The notes beneath the pieces are model-generated. The model did not search any database. It saw only the letters and a program-made list of their open reading frames with translations, and had not been told where the DNA came from. The position numbers and the translations under genes are program-made. Positions 50,453-58,926 of a stretch of DNA of 64,000 bases are shown here, in pieces. The first letter of the stretch is position 1; every line of letters begins with the position of its first letter. This DNA is from Clostridium sp. CAG:567 (lineage in GTDB: Bacteria > Bacillota > Clostridia > TANB77 > CAG-508): assembly GCA_000437855.1 (NCBI GenBank), contig FR902170.1, forward strand, positions 1 to 64,000, read 5' to 3'.

Positions 50453-50483
50453 AATACCAGATTAAAATTAATCTGGTATTTTA
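50453..50483. terminator. Bidirectional terminator between rarA and the SPFH gene
   Basis: A 13-bp stem (50453-50465 with 50468-50480, AATACCAGATTAA and complement) with almost no loop; A and T tracts on the two sides. Confidence 0.85.
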
Positions 50484-50485
50484 TA

Positions 50486-51388
50486 TTATTTTTTATCTTT
50501 AATAACTTCTGTAATAGCACCTAAACTGCTTAATGTATTTGTTGCTTCAAATGGAATAAATACTTTATTAGCTTCTCCATTAGCAACTTCTTTTAAAGTT
50601 TCTAATGATTTTAATTGAACTAATTTTTCATCAGGTTTAGCTTTCATCATTGCATCATAAACCATGTGAATTTCTTGTGCTTTAGCTTCAGCAACTTGTT
50701 TTATAGCTTCAGCCTCACCAATTGCTCTTCTTATTTTAGCTTCTTTGTCAGCCTCAGCCTCTAAAATAGCAGCTTCTTTTTTACCTTCTGCTAAAGTAAT
50801 AGCAGATTGTCTTTCACCTTCAGCTTGTAAAATTAAAGCTCTTTTATTTCTCTCAGCATTCATTTGTTTTTCCATTGCATCTCTAATGTCTGCTGGAGGA
50901 GTAATATCTTTAATTTCAACTCTATCAACTTTACAACCCCATTGATCTGTTGCTTCATCAAGAATAACTCTTAATCTATCGTTAATAGCATCTCTAGAAC
51001 TAAATGTATCATCTAAGTCCATTTTACCAACAATATCACGAATTGTAGTAATTGCAAGGTATTCAATACCTTTCTTTAAATTTTGAATTTCATAAACTGC
51101 TCTTGCAGGATCTGTAATTTTGTAGAACACAACAGTATCAATAGTGATAGTAACGTTATCTTGAGTAATAACACCTTGTGGTGGAATATCCATTGTTTGT
51201 TGTTTTAAACTTACTATGCTACGTACATGGTCTACAAATGGAATAATAACTGTAAGACCGGCATCAGCTACTTTATGAAATTTACCAAGTCTTTCAATAA
51301 TATAAACTTCAGATTGTTTTACTACTTTAATTGTATTAAATGCAATAATTAAAATAATAACTAATAATGCGATTAAAACCCACAACAT
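50486..51388 (-). CDS. SPFH/stomatin-like (band 7) membrane protein
   Basis: A 300-residue SPFH protein. One N-terminal membrane helix (about residues 2-18) is followed by the band-7 domain (SEVYIIERLGKFHKVADAG, VVFYKITDPARAVYEI, LDDTFSSRDAINDRL) and a helical coiled coil rich in Ala and Glu (RNKRALILQAEGERQSAITL to EADKEAKIRRAIGEAEAIKQ). These proteins form large rings that mark membrane domains. With the NfeD gene directly upstream in the same direction it forms the classic stomatin-NfeD pair, linked to envelope stress and membrane fluidity. Confidence 0.92.
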   Translation of the reverse strand: MLWVLIALLVIILIIAFNTIKVVKQSEVYIIERLGKFHKVADAGLTVIIPFVDHVRSIVSLKQQTMDIPPQGVITQDNVTITIDTVVFYKITDPARAVYEIQNLKKGIEYLAITTIRDIVGKMDLDDTFSSRDAINDRLRVILDEATDQWGCKVDRVEIKDITPPADIRDAMEKQMNAERNKRALILQAEGERQSAITLAEGKKEAAILEAEADKEAKIRRAIGEAEAIKQVAEAKAQEIHMVYDAMMKAKPDEKLVQLKSLETLKEVANGEANKVFIPFEATNTLSSLGAITEVIKDKK

Positions 51389-51430
51389 AATAAAAATCCT
51401 CCTTAAAAATATATAAATAAATATTAATGA

Positions 51431-51886
51431 CTAAACTTTTTGTTCAATTTTTAAATTAGTAAGGTCAGTTGAAACTACAGCTTTTACACCGTCGATATTT
51501 AAAATTAATACTTCAGTTCCCTCACTAATGATTTCTTCGTTAGTAGATTTTGCAGTCCATACCTGACCATCTATTTTAATTTGACCAACTCCTAAAGTTG
51601 GATTGATTTCTTTGATAACAATTGCCTTTTTACCAATAATAGAAAAGGCATTAGTAACCAAAGTATTATCAGTTTTTGCAAGTTTTTTTGCTAAAGGTCT
51701 TGTTAAAAAAATAAATAATACAGATGTAACTACAAATACTGCGGTTTGAATAATTATGTTATCAGTAAAAAAGCTGGTCAGCATAGCACATAAACTACCT
51801 AAACTTAACCAAAAGATCAGAAAGCCTACAGTAGCTATTTCGGCAATAACAAAAATACCTGCTAAAATTAACCAAAAATACCACAT
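51431..51886 (-). CDS. NfeD-family membrane protein (partner of the SPFH protein)
   Basis: A 151-residue NfeD with three to four membrane helices in the first 75 residues and a C-terminal OB-fold domain (VTNAFSIIGKKAIVIKEINPTLGVGQIKIDGQVWTAKS). The long form with an N-terminal ClpP-like protease domain is absent; this is the short form. It lies 42 bases upstream of the SPFH gene, the usual order, and is expected to interact with that protein. Confidence 0.9.
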   Translation of the reverse strand: MWYFWLILAGIFVIAEIATVGFLIFWLSLGSLCAMLTSFFTDNIIIQTAVFVVTSVLFIFLTRPLAKKLAKTDNTLVTNAFSIIGKKAIVIKEINPTLGVGQIKIDGQVWTAKSTNEEIISEGTEVLILNIDGVKAVVSTDLTNLKIEQKV

Positions 51887-52057
51887 AAATAATTCTCCTT
51901 TAATCTTATAACATCTTTATTATACTATATTCTAAAGCAAAATGGAATATGTTTTTTAAAAAAAATGTAACATCTTGCCAATTTTTATCTTTTGTGATAT
52001 AACAATAATCAAATACAAGGTATTCTGAATAATATATAATACTGAGGTGGGATAGGA

Positions 52058-53284
52058 ATGAAAGAAGAAGCTATTTCAAAATTAAAAAGATACAATCAAG
52101 AACATATATTAAAATATGATTTAAATAATAAGCAACAAGAGGAATTAGAAAAACAAATAGAAAATATAGACTTTGAGCAATTAAAAAGCTTATATGAAAG
52201 CACAAAAGAAGAAAAATGTATAGAGGAAAAGAGAATAGAACATATTCCATATACAGATAAAACAAAATTAACGAAAGAAGAACAGCTAAGCCTATTTGAA
52301 ATAGGAGAACAAATTATAAAACAAGGACATTATGCAGTTATAACAATGGCAGGAGGACAAGGAACTAGGTTAGGGCATAATGGACCTAAAGGTACGTATG
52401 CCTTAGATACTATAAATGGCAAAAAATACATATTTGAAATAATTATAGACAGACTAAAAAAAGCTGAAAAACAATATAATGTTACAATTCCTTGGTATGT
52501 AATGACAAGTAAAGAAAATCACCAAGATACTATTTTGTTCTTAGAAAAAAACAATTATTTTGGGTATAATAAAGATAAAATTAAATTTTTTAAACAAGGA
52601 GAATTACCATTAATAGATACACAAGGAAAAATAATTTTAGATGAAAATGCTAAAATAAAAGAAGCAGCAGATGGAAATGGTGGAATATATGAAGCATTAT
52701 CAAAATCAGGTATGCTACAAGAATTAAAACAAAATCAAATAGAATGGATTTTTATAAGTGGAATAGACAATATTTTATCAAACTTTGTAGATCCAATTTT
52801 ATTGGGATTAACAATTAAAGAAAATAATGTAATTGCTTCAAAATCAGTAGCAAAAGCTAATCCACAAGAAAAGGTGGGAGTATTTTGCAAAATGAATGGA
52901 AAGCCTAAAATAATAGAATACATTGATTTACCTGAAGAAATGGCAGAAGAATTAGATGAAAATGGAGAGTTAATGTATGGAGAAGTTAATATAGGTACAT
53001 ACTTATATAACAGAAGTGTATTAGAAAATTTAGCAAATGCTAAATTACCATACCACGCAGCTTTTAAGAAATCAGGATATTTAAATGCAAATGGTAAATT
53101 TATAGAGCCTGATGAGCCAAATGTGTTTAAGTTTGAAACTTTTATATTTGATGCTTTTACAAGATATGATGATATGACAATAATGAGAGTAAAAAGAGAA
53201 GATGAGTTTGCGCCAGTAAAAAATCGTACAGGAAACGACAGCCCAGAAACAGCTGTTAAATTATACAATGAAAAATATAAATAA
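52058..53284 (+). CDS. UDPGP type 1 (UAP1-like) UDP-sugar pyrophosphorylase
   Basis: A 408-residue enzyme of the eukaryotic-type UDP-N-acetylglucosamine/UDP-galactose pyrophosphorylase family. The nucleotide-binding motif AGGQGTRLGHNGPKGTYALD (near residue 97) is intact, followed by IPWYVMTSKENHQDTILFLEKN, FFKQGELPLIDTQGKI, AADGNGGIYEAL and the C-terminal VFKFETFIFDAF. The reaction expected is UTP + HexNAc-1-P to UDP-HexNAc. It ends 15 bases before a glmU whose own pyrophosphorylase domain looks degenerate, so it may supply that activity. The first 80 residues are helical and charged. Confidence 0.88.
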   Translation: MKEEAISKLKRYNQEHILKYDLNNKQQEELEKQIENIDFEQLKSLYESTKEEKCIEEKRIEHIPYTDKTKLTKEEQLSLFEIGEQIIKQGHYAVITMAGGQGTRLGHNGPKGTYALDTINGKKYIFEIIIDRLKKAEKQYNVTIPWYVMTSKENHQDTILFLEKNNYFGYNKDKIKFFKQGELPLIDTQGKIILDENAKIKEAADGNGGIYEALSKSGMLQELKQNQIEWIFISGIDNILSNFVDPILLGLTIKENNVIASKSVAKANPQEKVGVFCKMNGKPKIIEYIDLPEEMAEELDENGELMYGEVNIGTYLYNRSVLENLANAKLPYHAAFKKSGYLNANGKFIEPDEPNVFKFETFIFDAFTRYDDMTIMRVKREDEFAPVKNRTGNDSPETAVKLYNEKYK

Positions 53285-53299
53285 AGGAGAAATTTTATT

Positions 53300-54556
53300 A
53301 TGGAAAATGTAATAGGTTTAGTAATGGCAGCAGGAATAGATGACAGAATGAAATCAAAAAAATCAAAATTAGCACAAGAACTATATGGAAAGGCTGTTAT
53401 AAAAAGAGTTGTTGACAGCATGAAAAAAGCCGGAATAGAAGATGTTACAGTTATAGTTGGTGAAAACAGAGACGAAATAGAAGGAATTTTAAAAGATGAA
53501 GTAACATACTTAGAACAAAAGGGCTGTTTAGGAACAGGTCATGCAATAATGCAAGCAACAAGCTATTTGGAAAGTAAAACAGGAAGAGTAGTAATTGCAA
53601 ATGGAAATATACCATTAATCACTCCTGAAACTATTAAAGAATTGGTAGAAAAATCTGAAAAAGAAAATGAAGCGGTTACAATACTTACGGGAATTATAAG
53701 TGAACCAACAGGATATGGAAGAGTTATTAGAGAAAATAATAGAATCACAGAAATTATAGAAGAAAAAGAATTAACAGAAGATGAAAAAAAGGTATTAGAA
53801 GTAAATGCAGGTGTATATTGCTATGAAATTTCTGAATTAACTAAAGTAATTGGAACATTAAAGAAAAACAGTATGGGACTATATTATTTAACAGATACTA
53901 TAAAAATGTTAGTTGCATCAGGAAAAAATATAGGAGGAGTTTTAGTAGAAGACAATACAGAAATTTTAAGCCTTAATACAAAACTTCAATTAGAAATGCT
54001 AACAAGAATTTTAAGAATAAAAATTAACACAATGCACATGAATAATGGTGTAACAATAGAAGATATAAACACAACATATATATATGAAGATGTAGAAATA
54101 GGAATGGATACAGTAATTCACCCAAATACAACAATCAAATCTGGAGTTGTAATTGGTGAAGATTGCAACATTGGACCAAATGCGTATATTCGTGAAGGCT
54201 GTAAATTAGCAGACAAAGTAAAAGTTGGAAGCTTTGTAGAAATTAAAAAAGCAATTATTGCAGATGGATCTAAAGTACCACACTTATCATATATGGGTGA
54301 CTGTGAAATAGGAACAAAATGTAATATTGGATGTGGAACAATCACATGTAATTATGATGGAAAGAATAAACATAAAACAAAAATAGGAGATAACTGCTTT
54401 ATAGGATCAAACGTAAACTTAGTGGCACCAGTAACATTAGGAGATCATGTACTAGTAGCAGCAGGTTCAACAATTACCCAAGATGTACCATCAGAAGCAC
54501 TAAGTATAGCAAGAGAGAGACAAACAAATAAAGAAGAATGGAACAAAAATAAATAA
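53300..54556 (+). CDS. glmU: GlmU-like protein: degenerate pyrophosphorylase domain, intact acetyltransferase domain
   Basis: A 418-residue GlmU homologue. The C-terminal left-handed beta-helix acetyltransferase part is complete: GPNAYIREG, VEIKKAIIADGSKVPHLSYMGD (Lys and His of the active site), NIGCGTITCNYDGKNKHKT and DVPSEALSIARERQ. The N-terminal uridyltransferase part is not: the GxGTRM...PK signature reads GIDDRMKSKKSK, and the metal-binding Asp in GDxPL is Asn103 (NGNIPLIT). GCLGTGHAIMQA and the VNAG Asn remain. I infer loss of UTP transfer with retention of acetyl transfer. It is 15 bases after the UAP1-like gene. Confidence 0.85.
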   Translation: MENVIGLVMAAGIDDRMKSKKSKLAQELYGKAVIKRVVDSMKKAGIEDVTVIVGENRDEIEGILKDEVTYLEQKGCLGTGHAIMQATSYLESKTGRVVIANGNIPLITPETIKELVEKSEKENEAVTILTGIISEPTGYGRVIRENNRITEIIEEKELTEDEKKVLEVNAGVYCYEISELTKVIGTLKKNSMGLYYLTDTIKMLVASGKNIGGVLVEDNTEILSLNTKLQLEMLTRILRIKINTMHMNNGVTIEDINTTYIYEDVEIGMDTVIHPNTTIKSGVVIGEDCNIGPNAYIREGCKLADKVKVGSFVEIKKAIIADGSKVPHLSYMGDCEIGTKCNIGCGTITCNYDGKNKHKTKIGDNCFIGSNVNLVAPVTLGDHVLVAAGSTITQDVPSEALSIARERQTNKEEWNKNK

Positions 54557-54684
54557 TATCAGTTTATAAAAATTTCTTTAACTGATATAAATGTCACTAA
54601 GAGGGACAGATCTTAAAATAAAAGATCTGTCCCTCAACTTGTCAAAAGTATCAGTTGAAGAAACGGTTTCGAACTGATATTATT
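54553..54684. repeat. GGGAC-core long palindrome, copy 2
   Basis: A 132-base nested palindrome: outer arms AATAATATCAGTT (54553-54565) and its complement (54672-54684), second-level AACTGATA (54580) with TATCAGTT (54649), and a 14-bp inner stem GAGGGACAGATCTT (54601-54614) with its complement (54622-54635). It lies between convergent glmU and the holin-like gene and overlaps the ends of both. Confidence 0.8.
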
Positions 54685-55051
54685 GTTGGTCGCCAGGTAT
54701 AAAATAATCTATTACACCATAAACTATAGCGCCAACTATTGCAGCCATCCAAGAAACTGTATAACCTGCAACAAAATATTGAGTTACATATAATACTATA
54801 GCTGAGAGTACAAATCCCACAAATCCTTTACCAAAAGAACTAGCATGTAGACCAGTAAATTTTGTAATTAAGTAGTCGATAACAGTAAGAACAATTGCAG
54901 CAGCAGCTAGAGCCCAGAAACTACTTATTCTAAATCCAGGTGTAAAAAAAGCAGTGATACCAAGAACAATTGCAGCTGTTACTAATCTACCAATAATTTG
55001 CCATACGGTACTTTTTGTATTAGGTTGAGTACTAGTATTTGCATTTGACAT
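54680..55051 (-). CDS. Small membrane protein, phage-holin IV-like family
   Basis: A 123-residue protein with a polar N-terminus (MSNANTSTQPNTKST) and about four membrane helices. The pattern RLVTAAIVLGITAFFTPGF, SSFWALAAAAIVLTVIDYLI resembles the PF04020-type holin-like family, which is chromosomal in many bacteria and is not evidence of a prophage. I start it at 55051, where AAGGAGGA precedes the ATG; a frame extension of 11 residues overlaps that site. Function is unknown. Confidence 0.7.
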   Translation of the reverse strand: MSNANTSTQPNTKSTVWQIIGRLVTAAIVLGITAFFTPGFRISSFWALAAAAIVLTVIDYLITKFTGLHASSFGKGFVGFVLSAIVLYVTQYFVAGYTVSWMAAIVGAIVYGVIDYFIPGDQQ

Positions 55052-55207
55052 GTCTAAATCCTCCTTAACTTTAAGAATTTCCAAAAATGAATTTACATGG
55101 TTTTCTAATTTTATTATTTACTTAAAAATAAAAATTATTCAAATAATGAATAATTTTTTTTGTTTTGACTCAAAATTATATAAAAATAATATGAGAGGAA
55201 ATTAAAA

Positions 55208-55882
55208 ATGATAATAACTTTAATAAGAACCATTGTATTATACATACTTGTTTTAGTAGTTATGAGATTAATGGGAAAAAGAGAAATAGGACAATTGCAA
55301 CCATTCGAGCTTGCAATTTCAATTATGATTGCAGATTTAGCATCAATACCTATGACAGATGTTGGCATACCAATTACAAATGGAATTATACCGATTTTAG
55401 GACTTTTGCTAATGCATCTTGTAATTTCTATTATAAATATTAAAAGTATAAGAGGAAGAGAAATTTTATGTGGAAGACCAACTATTTTGATATACAGAGG
55501 TAAAATAGATGAAAAAGCACTAAAAAAAGAAAGATTTACAATAAATGAACTAGAAGAAAGACTAAGAGGAAATAATGTAGTAAATTTAGGAGATGTTGAA
55601 TATGCAATATTAGAAACAAGTGGGCAGGTCACAGTTATACAAAAACCAAATAAACGTACAACTACACCAGAAGATTTTAATATAGAACCAGAGTATGAAG
55701 GACTTCCTTATGATTTAGTAATTGATGGAAAGACTTTAAATGAAAATTTAAGAAAAATTGGAAAAAATGAAATATGGTTAAAAAAGCAGGTTGAAAAATT
55801 CAATATGATACCTGAAGAGGCCTTAATAGTAACTTATGATGGTAAAGGGCAAATATTCTGCCAGAAAAAGGCTGAGAAATGA
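55208..55882 (+). CDS. DUF421 membrane protein (YetF/YrbG family)
   Basis: A 224-residue protein with three membrane helices in residues 1-80 (signature VVMRLMGKREIGQLQPFELAI and ADLASIPMTDVGIPI) and a soluble C-terminal part of two DUF421 folds (GRPTILIYRGKIDEKALKKE, LGDVEYAILETSGQVTVI). In Bacillus the family affects spore or vegetative envelope properties, with no proven activity. It is 12 bases upstream of a DUF4363 gene; the two are a recurrent pair in spore-forming clostridia. Confidence 0.9.
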   Translation: MIITLIRTIVLYILVLVVMRLMGKREIGQLQPFELAISIMIADLASIPMTDVGIPITNGIIPILGLLLMHLVISIINIKSIRGREILCGRPTILIYRGKIDEKALKKERFTINELEERLRGNNVVNLGDVEYAILETSGQVTVIQKPNKRTTTPEDFNIEPEYEGLPYDLVIDGKTLNENLRKIGKNEIWLKKQVEKFNMIPEEALIVTYDGKGQIFCQKKAEK

Positions 55883-55894
55883 AAGGAATAAAGT

Positions 55895-56284
55895 ATGTAT
55901 AAAGAACTGATTATTATAATTATAATAATAATGTTAGTTATAGTAGGAAACATTATAACTCAAAATAACACAAATAAGACAGTAGAAACAATAAGCGAAG
56001 AACTTGATGTGTTCAAAAATGAAATTTCGAATAAAAATGTAAGGCAGGAGGATGCACAAAATCATATAGGCAAAATAAATGACACTTGGGACAAAAGGTC
56101 AGAAACTTTAGCTTATTATATAGAACATGATGAACTAGAAAAAGTAACCACAGAGCTTACAAAATTGAAAGCTGATGTAGAAACAGAAAATTATGAGTTT
56201 GCAATAGAAAATTTAGATAATTGTATATTTATATTAGAGAATATAAAAGATAAATCTGCTTTAAAAATAGTAAATATATTTTAA
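55895..56284 (+). CDS. DUF4363 family protein
   Basis: A 129-residue protein with one N-terminal membrane helix (about 4-21) and an otherwise helical, acidic body (ISEELDVFKNEISNKNV, KINDTWDKRSETLAYYIEHDELEKV). The WDKRxxxLAYYIEHDELEKV stretch is the family mark. It follows the DUF421 gene in the common order. Function unknown; by topology the body is outside the membrane. Confidence 0.8.
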   Translation: MYKELIIIIIIIMLVIVGNIITQNNTNKTVETISEELDVFKNEISNKNVRQEDAQNHIGKINDTWDKRSETLAYYIEHDELEKVTTELTKLKADVETENYEFAIENLDNCIFILENIKDKSALKIVNIF

Positions 56285-56302
56285 TGATAGTTAAATAAGT
56301 GC

Positions 56303-57040
56303 TTACAAGCTGACATAATAACCTGATGACTGTTTTACTATAAATTCGGCAGCTTTTAATGCACCTTCAGCAAAAATACTACGTGAATATGCTGTATGTT
56401 TAATTTCAAGGCATTCATTTTCATTAAAAAACATAACACTATGTTCACCAATAATGTTTCCGCCACGAATACTAGAAAATCCAATTTCATTTGGATTTCT
56501 TTTTTCATGCTTTTGCATTCTATCTAATTTATAAAAATATTTATTATTATTTGCAGATTGAATTGCATCTGCAATTGACAATGCGGTCCCGCTTGGACTA
56601 TCAGTTTTTTCACTGTGATGTGTTTCGATTATTTCAATTTCTGAATTTGGCAATTTTTGTGACAAATTACTTACAATATCTTTCATTAAAGAAATTTCAT
56701 AAGACATATTAGCTGAGAGAAAAATAGGAATCTCATCAGAAGCTTCTAAAATTTGATCCTTTTGTTCTTGGTTAAAACCTGTTGTGGCTATGACAAGTGC
56801 AATCTTTTTGCTTTTAGCAAAATTAAGAAAATTTATTGTTGATTCTGGTGCAGAGAAATCTATAACAACATTAGGTAATTCAAAAATATTATTAAAATCA
56901 TTATAAACAGGAAAACCAAGATTATGAATTATATGTCTGTCGAATCCACCTAATAAATACATATTAGGATGTTTTTTTATTTGTTTTGCAACTTCAGTTC
57001 CCATTTTTCCATTAATACCATTTATTAATATTTTTATCAT
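56303..57040 (-). CDS. dapB: 4-hydroxy-tetrahydrodipicolinate reductase
   Basis: NAD(P)H-dependent enzyme in the lysine/diaminopimelate route, using the product of DapA. The 245-residue form starts at the ATG at 57040, which has GGAGG eight bases before it; a four-residue longer frame overlaps that site. The dinucleotide loop is NGINGKMG (about residues 5-12). The catalytic signature is ETHHSEKTDSPSGTAL, with its His and Lys present. dapA lies about 0.9 kb upstream on the same strand, separated by an HD-domain gene. The palindrome at 57053-57139 sits just before it. Confidence 0.94.
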   Translation of the reverse strand: MIKILINGINGKMGTEVAKQIKKHPNMYLLGGFDRHIIHNLGFPVYNDFNNIFELPNVVIDFSAPESTINFLNFAKSKKIALVIATTGFNQEQKDQILEASDEIPIFLSANMSYEISLMKDIVSNLSQKLPNSEIEIIETHHSEKTDSPSGTALSIADAIQSANNNKYFYKLDRMQKHEKRNPNEIGFSSIRGGNIIGEHSVMFFNENECLEIKHTAYSRSIFAEGALKAAEFIVKQSSGYYVSL

Positions 57041-57052
57041 AAAAACCTCCAA

Positions 57053-57139
57053 GAATATAATTTTAGGGACGAAGTAAAATCATATTTTATGTTAGAAAGT
57101 AAATAATGATTTTAACTACGTCCCAGTAATTATAATATA
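57053..57139. repeat. GGGAC-core palindrome, copy 3 (short)
   Basis: TATAATTTTAGGGACG at the left pairs with CGTCCCAGTAATTATA at the right, and an inner stem pairs AGTAAAATCAT (near 57073) with ATGATTTTAACT (near 57106). It lies between dapB and the HD-domain gene, upstream of the dapB ribosome site, so here it is in a 5' region rather than between convergent genes. Confidence 0.65.
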
Positions 57140-57150
57140 TTCAATTAAAT

Positions 57151-57702
57151 TTATATTATTCTAAAAACAACCAAACTTAAAAATACATAAGCATATTTAT
57201 AGAAAGTTTTTGAATGGAAAATTTGTGATAAGTGACGAGATATTTCAAAAATAGCACTATATTTATCAGCAAAAGTTACTACAACTGTTTCTTTATAGTG
57301 AGGAATTTTAATAGTAACTGGCCACATGTGATTAACTATTACGTCTTTTTCAATATCATTTAAATTAAATATTTGAGTTGCATTTCTTAAAGCAATTTTA
57401 GGGTGCATAAATGCATGTTGACCTTTCCAGCTTTTATCTTCTCTAATGTGAGTATGCCAGTCATATAAAAATAAATCATGAAGCATTGCACCACGAGTAG
57501 CTGATATGTAATCTAAATTTAAACGTTTACAAACTATATATGTGTAATAAGCAACTTGCATACAGTGCTTATAACAAGAAGTACCTGCATGTTGATTATA
57601 TATTTTCATTTCTTGAACTTTTGAACTTTTTAATAAGTCATTTATAATAGAGAAAAATTCTTCTAATGAAGTATTTTTAGCTATTAAATCTTTTGTTATC
57701 AT
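57151..57702 (-). CDS. HD-domain hydrolase
   Basis: A 183-residue protein of the HD phosphohydrolase superfamily. The metal ligands read as CYKHCMQVAYY (His, near 43), MLHDLFLYDWH (His-Asp, near 75), then HAFMHPKIAL, IVNHMWPV and TFADKYSA. Relatives hydrolyse nucleotides or act as signalling phosphatases; this group is widespread in clostridia with no assigned substrate. Between the HD pair and the next His lies a Trp/Lys-rich insertion. It lies between dapB and dapA but has no evident link to lysine synthesis. Confidence 0.75.
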   Translation of the reverse strand: MITKDLIAKNTSLEEFFSIINDLLKSSKVQEMKIYNQHAGTSCYKHCMQVAYYTYIVCKRLNLDYISATRGAMLHDLFLYDWHTHIREDKSWKGQHAFMHPKIALRNATQIFNLNDIEKDVIVNHMWPVTIKIPHYKETVVVTFADKYSAIFEISRHLSQIFHSKTFYKYAYVFLSLVVFRII

Positions 57703-57787
57703 AAGGTAAAATCCCCTTTTCTTAATATACTTAAATTATATCACAGTAACATCAAAAATGATACTAATTTAATATAATTTTAATAAA

Positions 57788-57955
57788 TTGACAGAAGTCA
57801 ACAAATCCATTAAGACATGCATGCATGAAAACATGACTAATGATTTCATGCTTGAAATCATTAATAGAGTGGTAAGAGAGCAGACAAACGAAATTCAAGA
57901 AATGATTGAAGAGGTTGTTCAGGAGATTGCAAATGCAGCCTCTTTTTGCTATTAA
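57788..57955 (+). other. Small ORF or small RNA of foreign composition
   Basis: An open frame of 55 codons (TTG at 57788; ATG at 57821 gives 44 residues, MHENMTNDFMLEIINRVV onward) opposite in direction to its neighbours, with GC near 37%. I do not recognise the peptide, which is acidic and helical, and no ribosome site is evident. A 10-bp stem (57839-57848 with 57853-57862) and a terminator-like stem with T tract (57910-57917 with 57936-57943) lie inside the frame, which would be unusual for a coding gene. A TATAAT is at 57773-57778. It may be a small RNA. Confidence 0.35.
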
Positions 57956-57962
57956 ATTAAAT

Positions 57963-58847
57963 CTATATCAAATTAAATTTTTGCATTTCAGTTTCTAAAA
58001 TTTTCTGTTTTTCTAAAGACATTGTAACTAAAGGTAAACGAACTTTCATACTATCATAGCCCATCATAGACAAAGCAGATTTTACAGGAATAGGGTTGGT
58101 TTCACAAAATAGACTATCTATTAAAGAAATTGATTTTATTTGAGAGTCCTTTGATAAAGTATAATTACCACTCAGGTAATCAAAAACCATATTATGAACA
58201 AGTTTAGGAGCAATATTTGAAAGTACAGAAATAACACCAATTCCGCCTAAAGATAAAATAGGGAGGGTTTGGTCATCATTGCCAGAATAAATATGTAAAT
58301 TATCTCTACATAAACTGGCAATTTTAGCTATTTGAGATATATTACCACTTGCTTCTTTTATAGCTACAATATTAGAAATTTTAGAAAGTTCTAAACAAGT
58401 TTTTGGTTCTATGTTTAAACCTGTTCTACTAGGAACATTATATAAAATAATTGGCAAAGAAGTATTTTTAGCTATTTCTGTGTAATGCATAATTAAGCCA
58501 TTTTGAGTAGTTTTATTATAATATGGTGTAACAAGTAGTAAACCATCTGCACCAATGCTTTCAGCATATTTACTAAATTCAATTACATCTTTTGTGTTAT
58601 TTCCACCTGCACCGACAATAACAGGAATTTGTCTATGTACATTATCAATAGCAAATTTAGCAACTTGCTTTTTTTCTTCTAAGGTCATTGTAGAAGATTC
58701 ACCAGTTGTACCAAGAATAATAAGAGCATCAGTACCTTGTTGAATTTGAAAATCAATAAGTTTTTTTAATATGTCAAAATCGACGCCATCTTCAGTAAAA
58801 GGGGTAACTAAGGCTGTACCACAACCAATAAATATATTCTTTTTCAA
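57963..58847 (-). CDS. dapA: 4-hydroxy-tetrahydrodipicolinate synthase
   Basis: Condenses pyruvate and aspartate semialdehyde, the first committed step to lysine and diaminopimelate. The 294-residue product starts at TTG 58847 (seven bases after GGAGG); the open frame runs 54 bases further upstream. Active-site residues are visible: TTGESST (Thr pair), YNVPSRTGLN (Tyr and Arg), and the Schiff-base Lys in VAIKEASGN. dapB is about 0.9 kb downstream on the same strand. No lysine riboswitch was seen before it. Confidence 0.95.
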   Translation of the reverse strand: MKKNIFIGCGTALVTPFTEDGVDFDILKKLIDFQIQQGTDALIILGTTGESSTMTLEEKKQVAKFAIDNVHRQIPVIVGAGGNNTKDVIEFSKYAESIGADGLLLVTPYYNKTTQNGLIMHYTEIAKNTSLPIILYNVPSRTGLNIEPKTCLELSKISNIVAIKEASGNISQIAKIASLCRDNLHIYSGNDDQTLPILSLGGIGVISVLSNIAPKLVHNMVFDYLSGNYTLSKDSQIKSISLIDSLFCETNPIPVKSALSMMGYDSMKVRLPLVTMSLEKQKILETEMQKFNLI

Positions 58848-58890
58848 AACAATACCTCCATATTTTTTTATATAATATGTAGGCACAACA

Positions 58891-58921
58891 AAAAATGCCA
58901 ACTAAAAATTAGTTGACATTT
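58891..58921 (-). terminator. Terminator of the suf operon
   Basis: ATGCCAACTA (58895-58904) pairs with TAGTTGACAT (58910-58919) around a 5-base loop; on the minus strand a T tract follows. Confidence 0.75.
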
Positions 58922-58926
58922 ATAAT

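Noticed and set aside
54680..55051. Prophage signal from the holin-like protein
   Set aside because: No other phage gene is nearby and this family is chromosomal in many bacteria.
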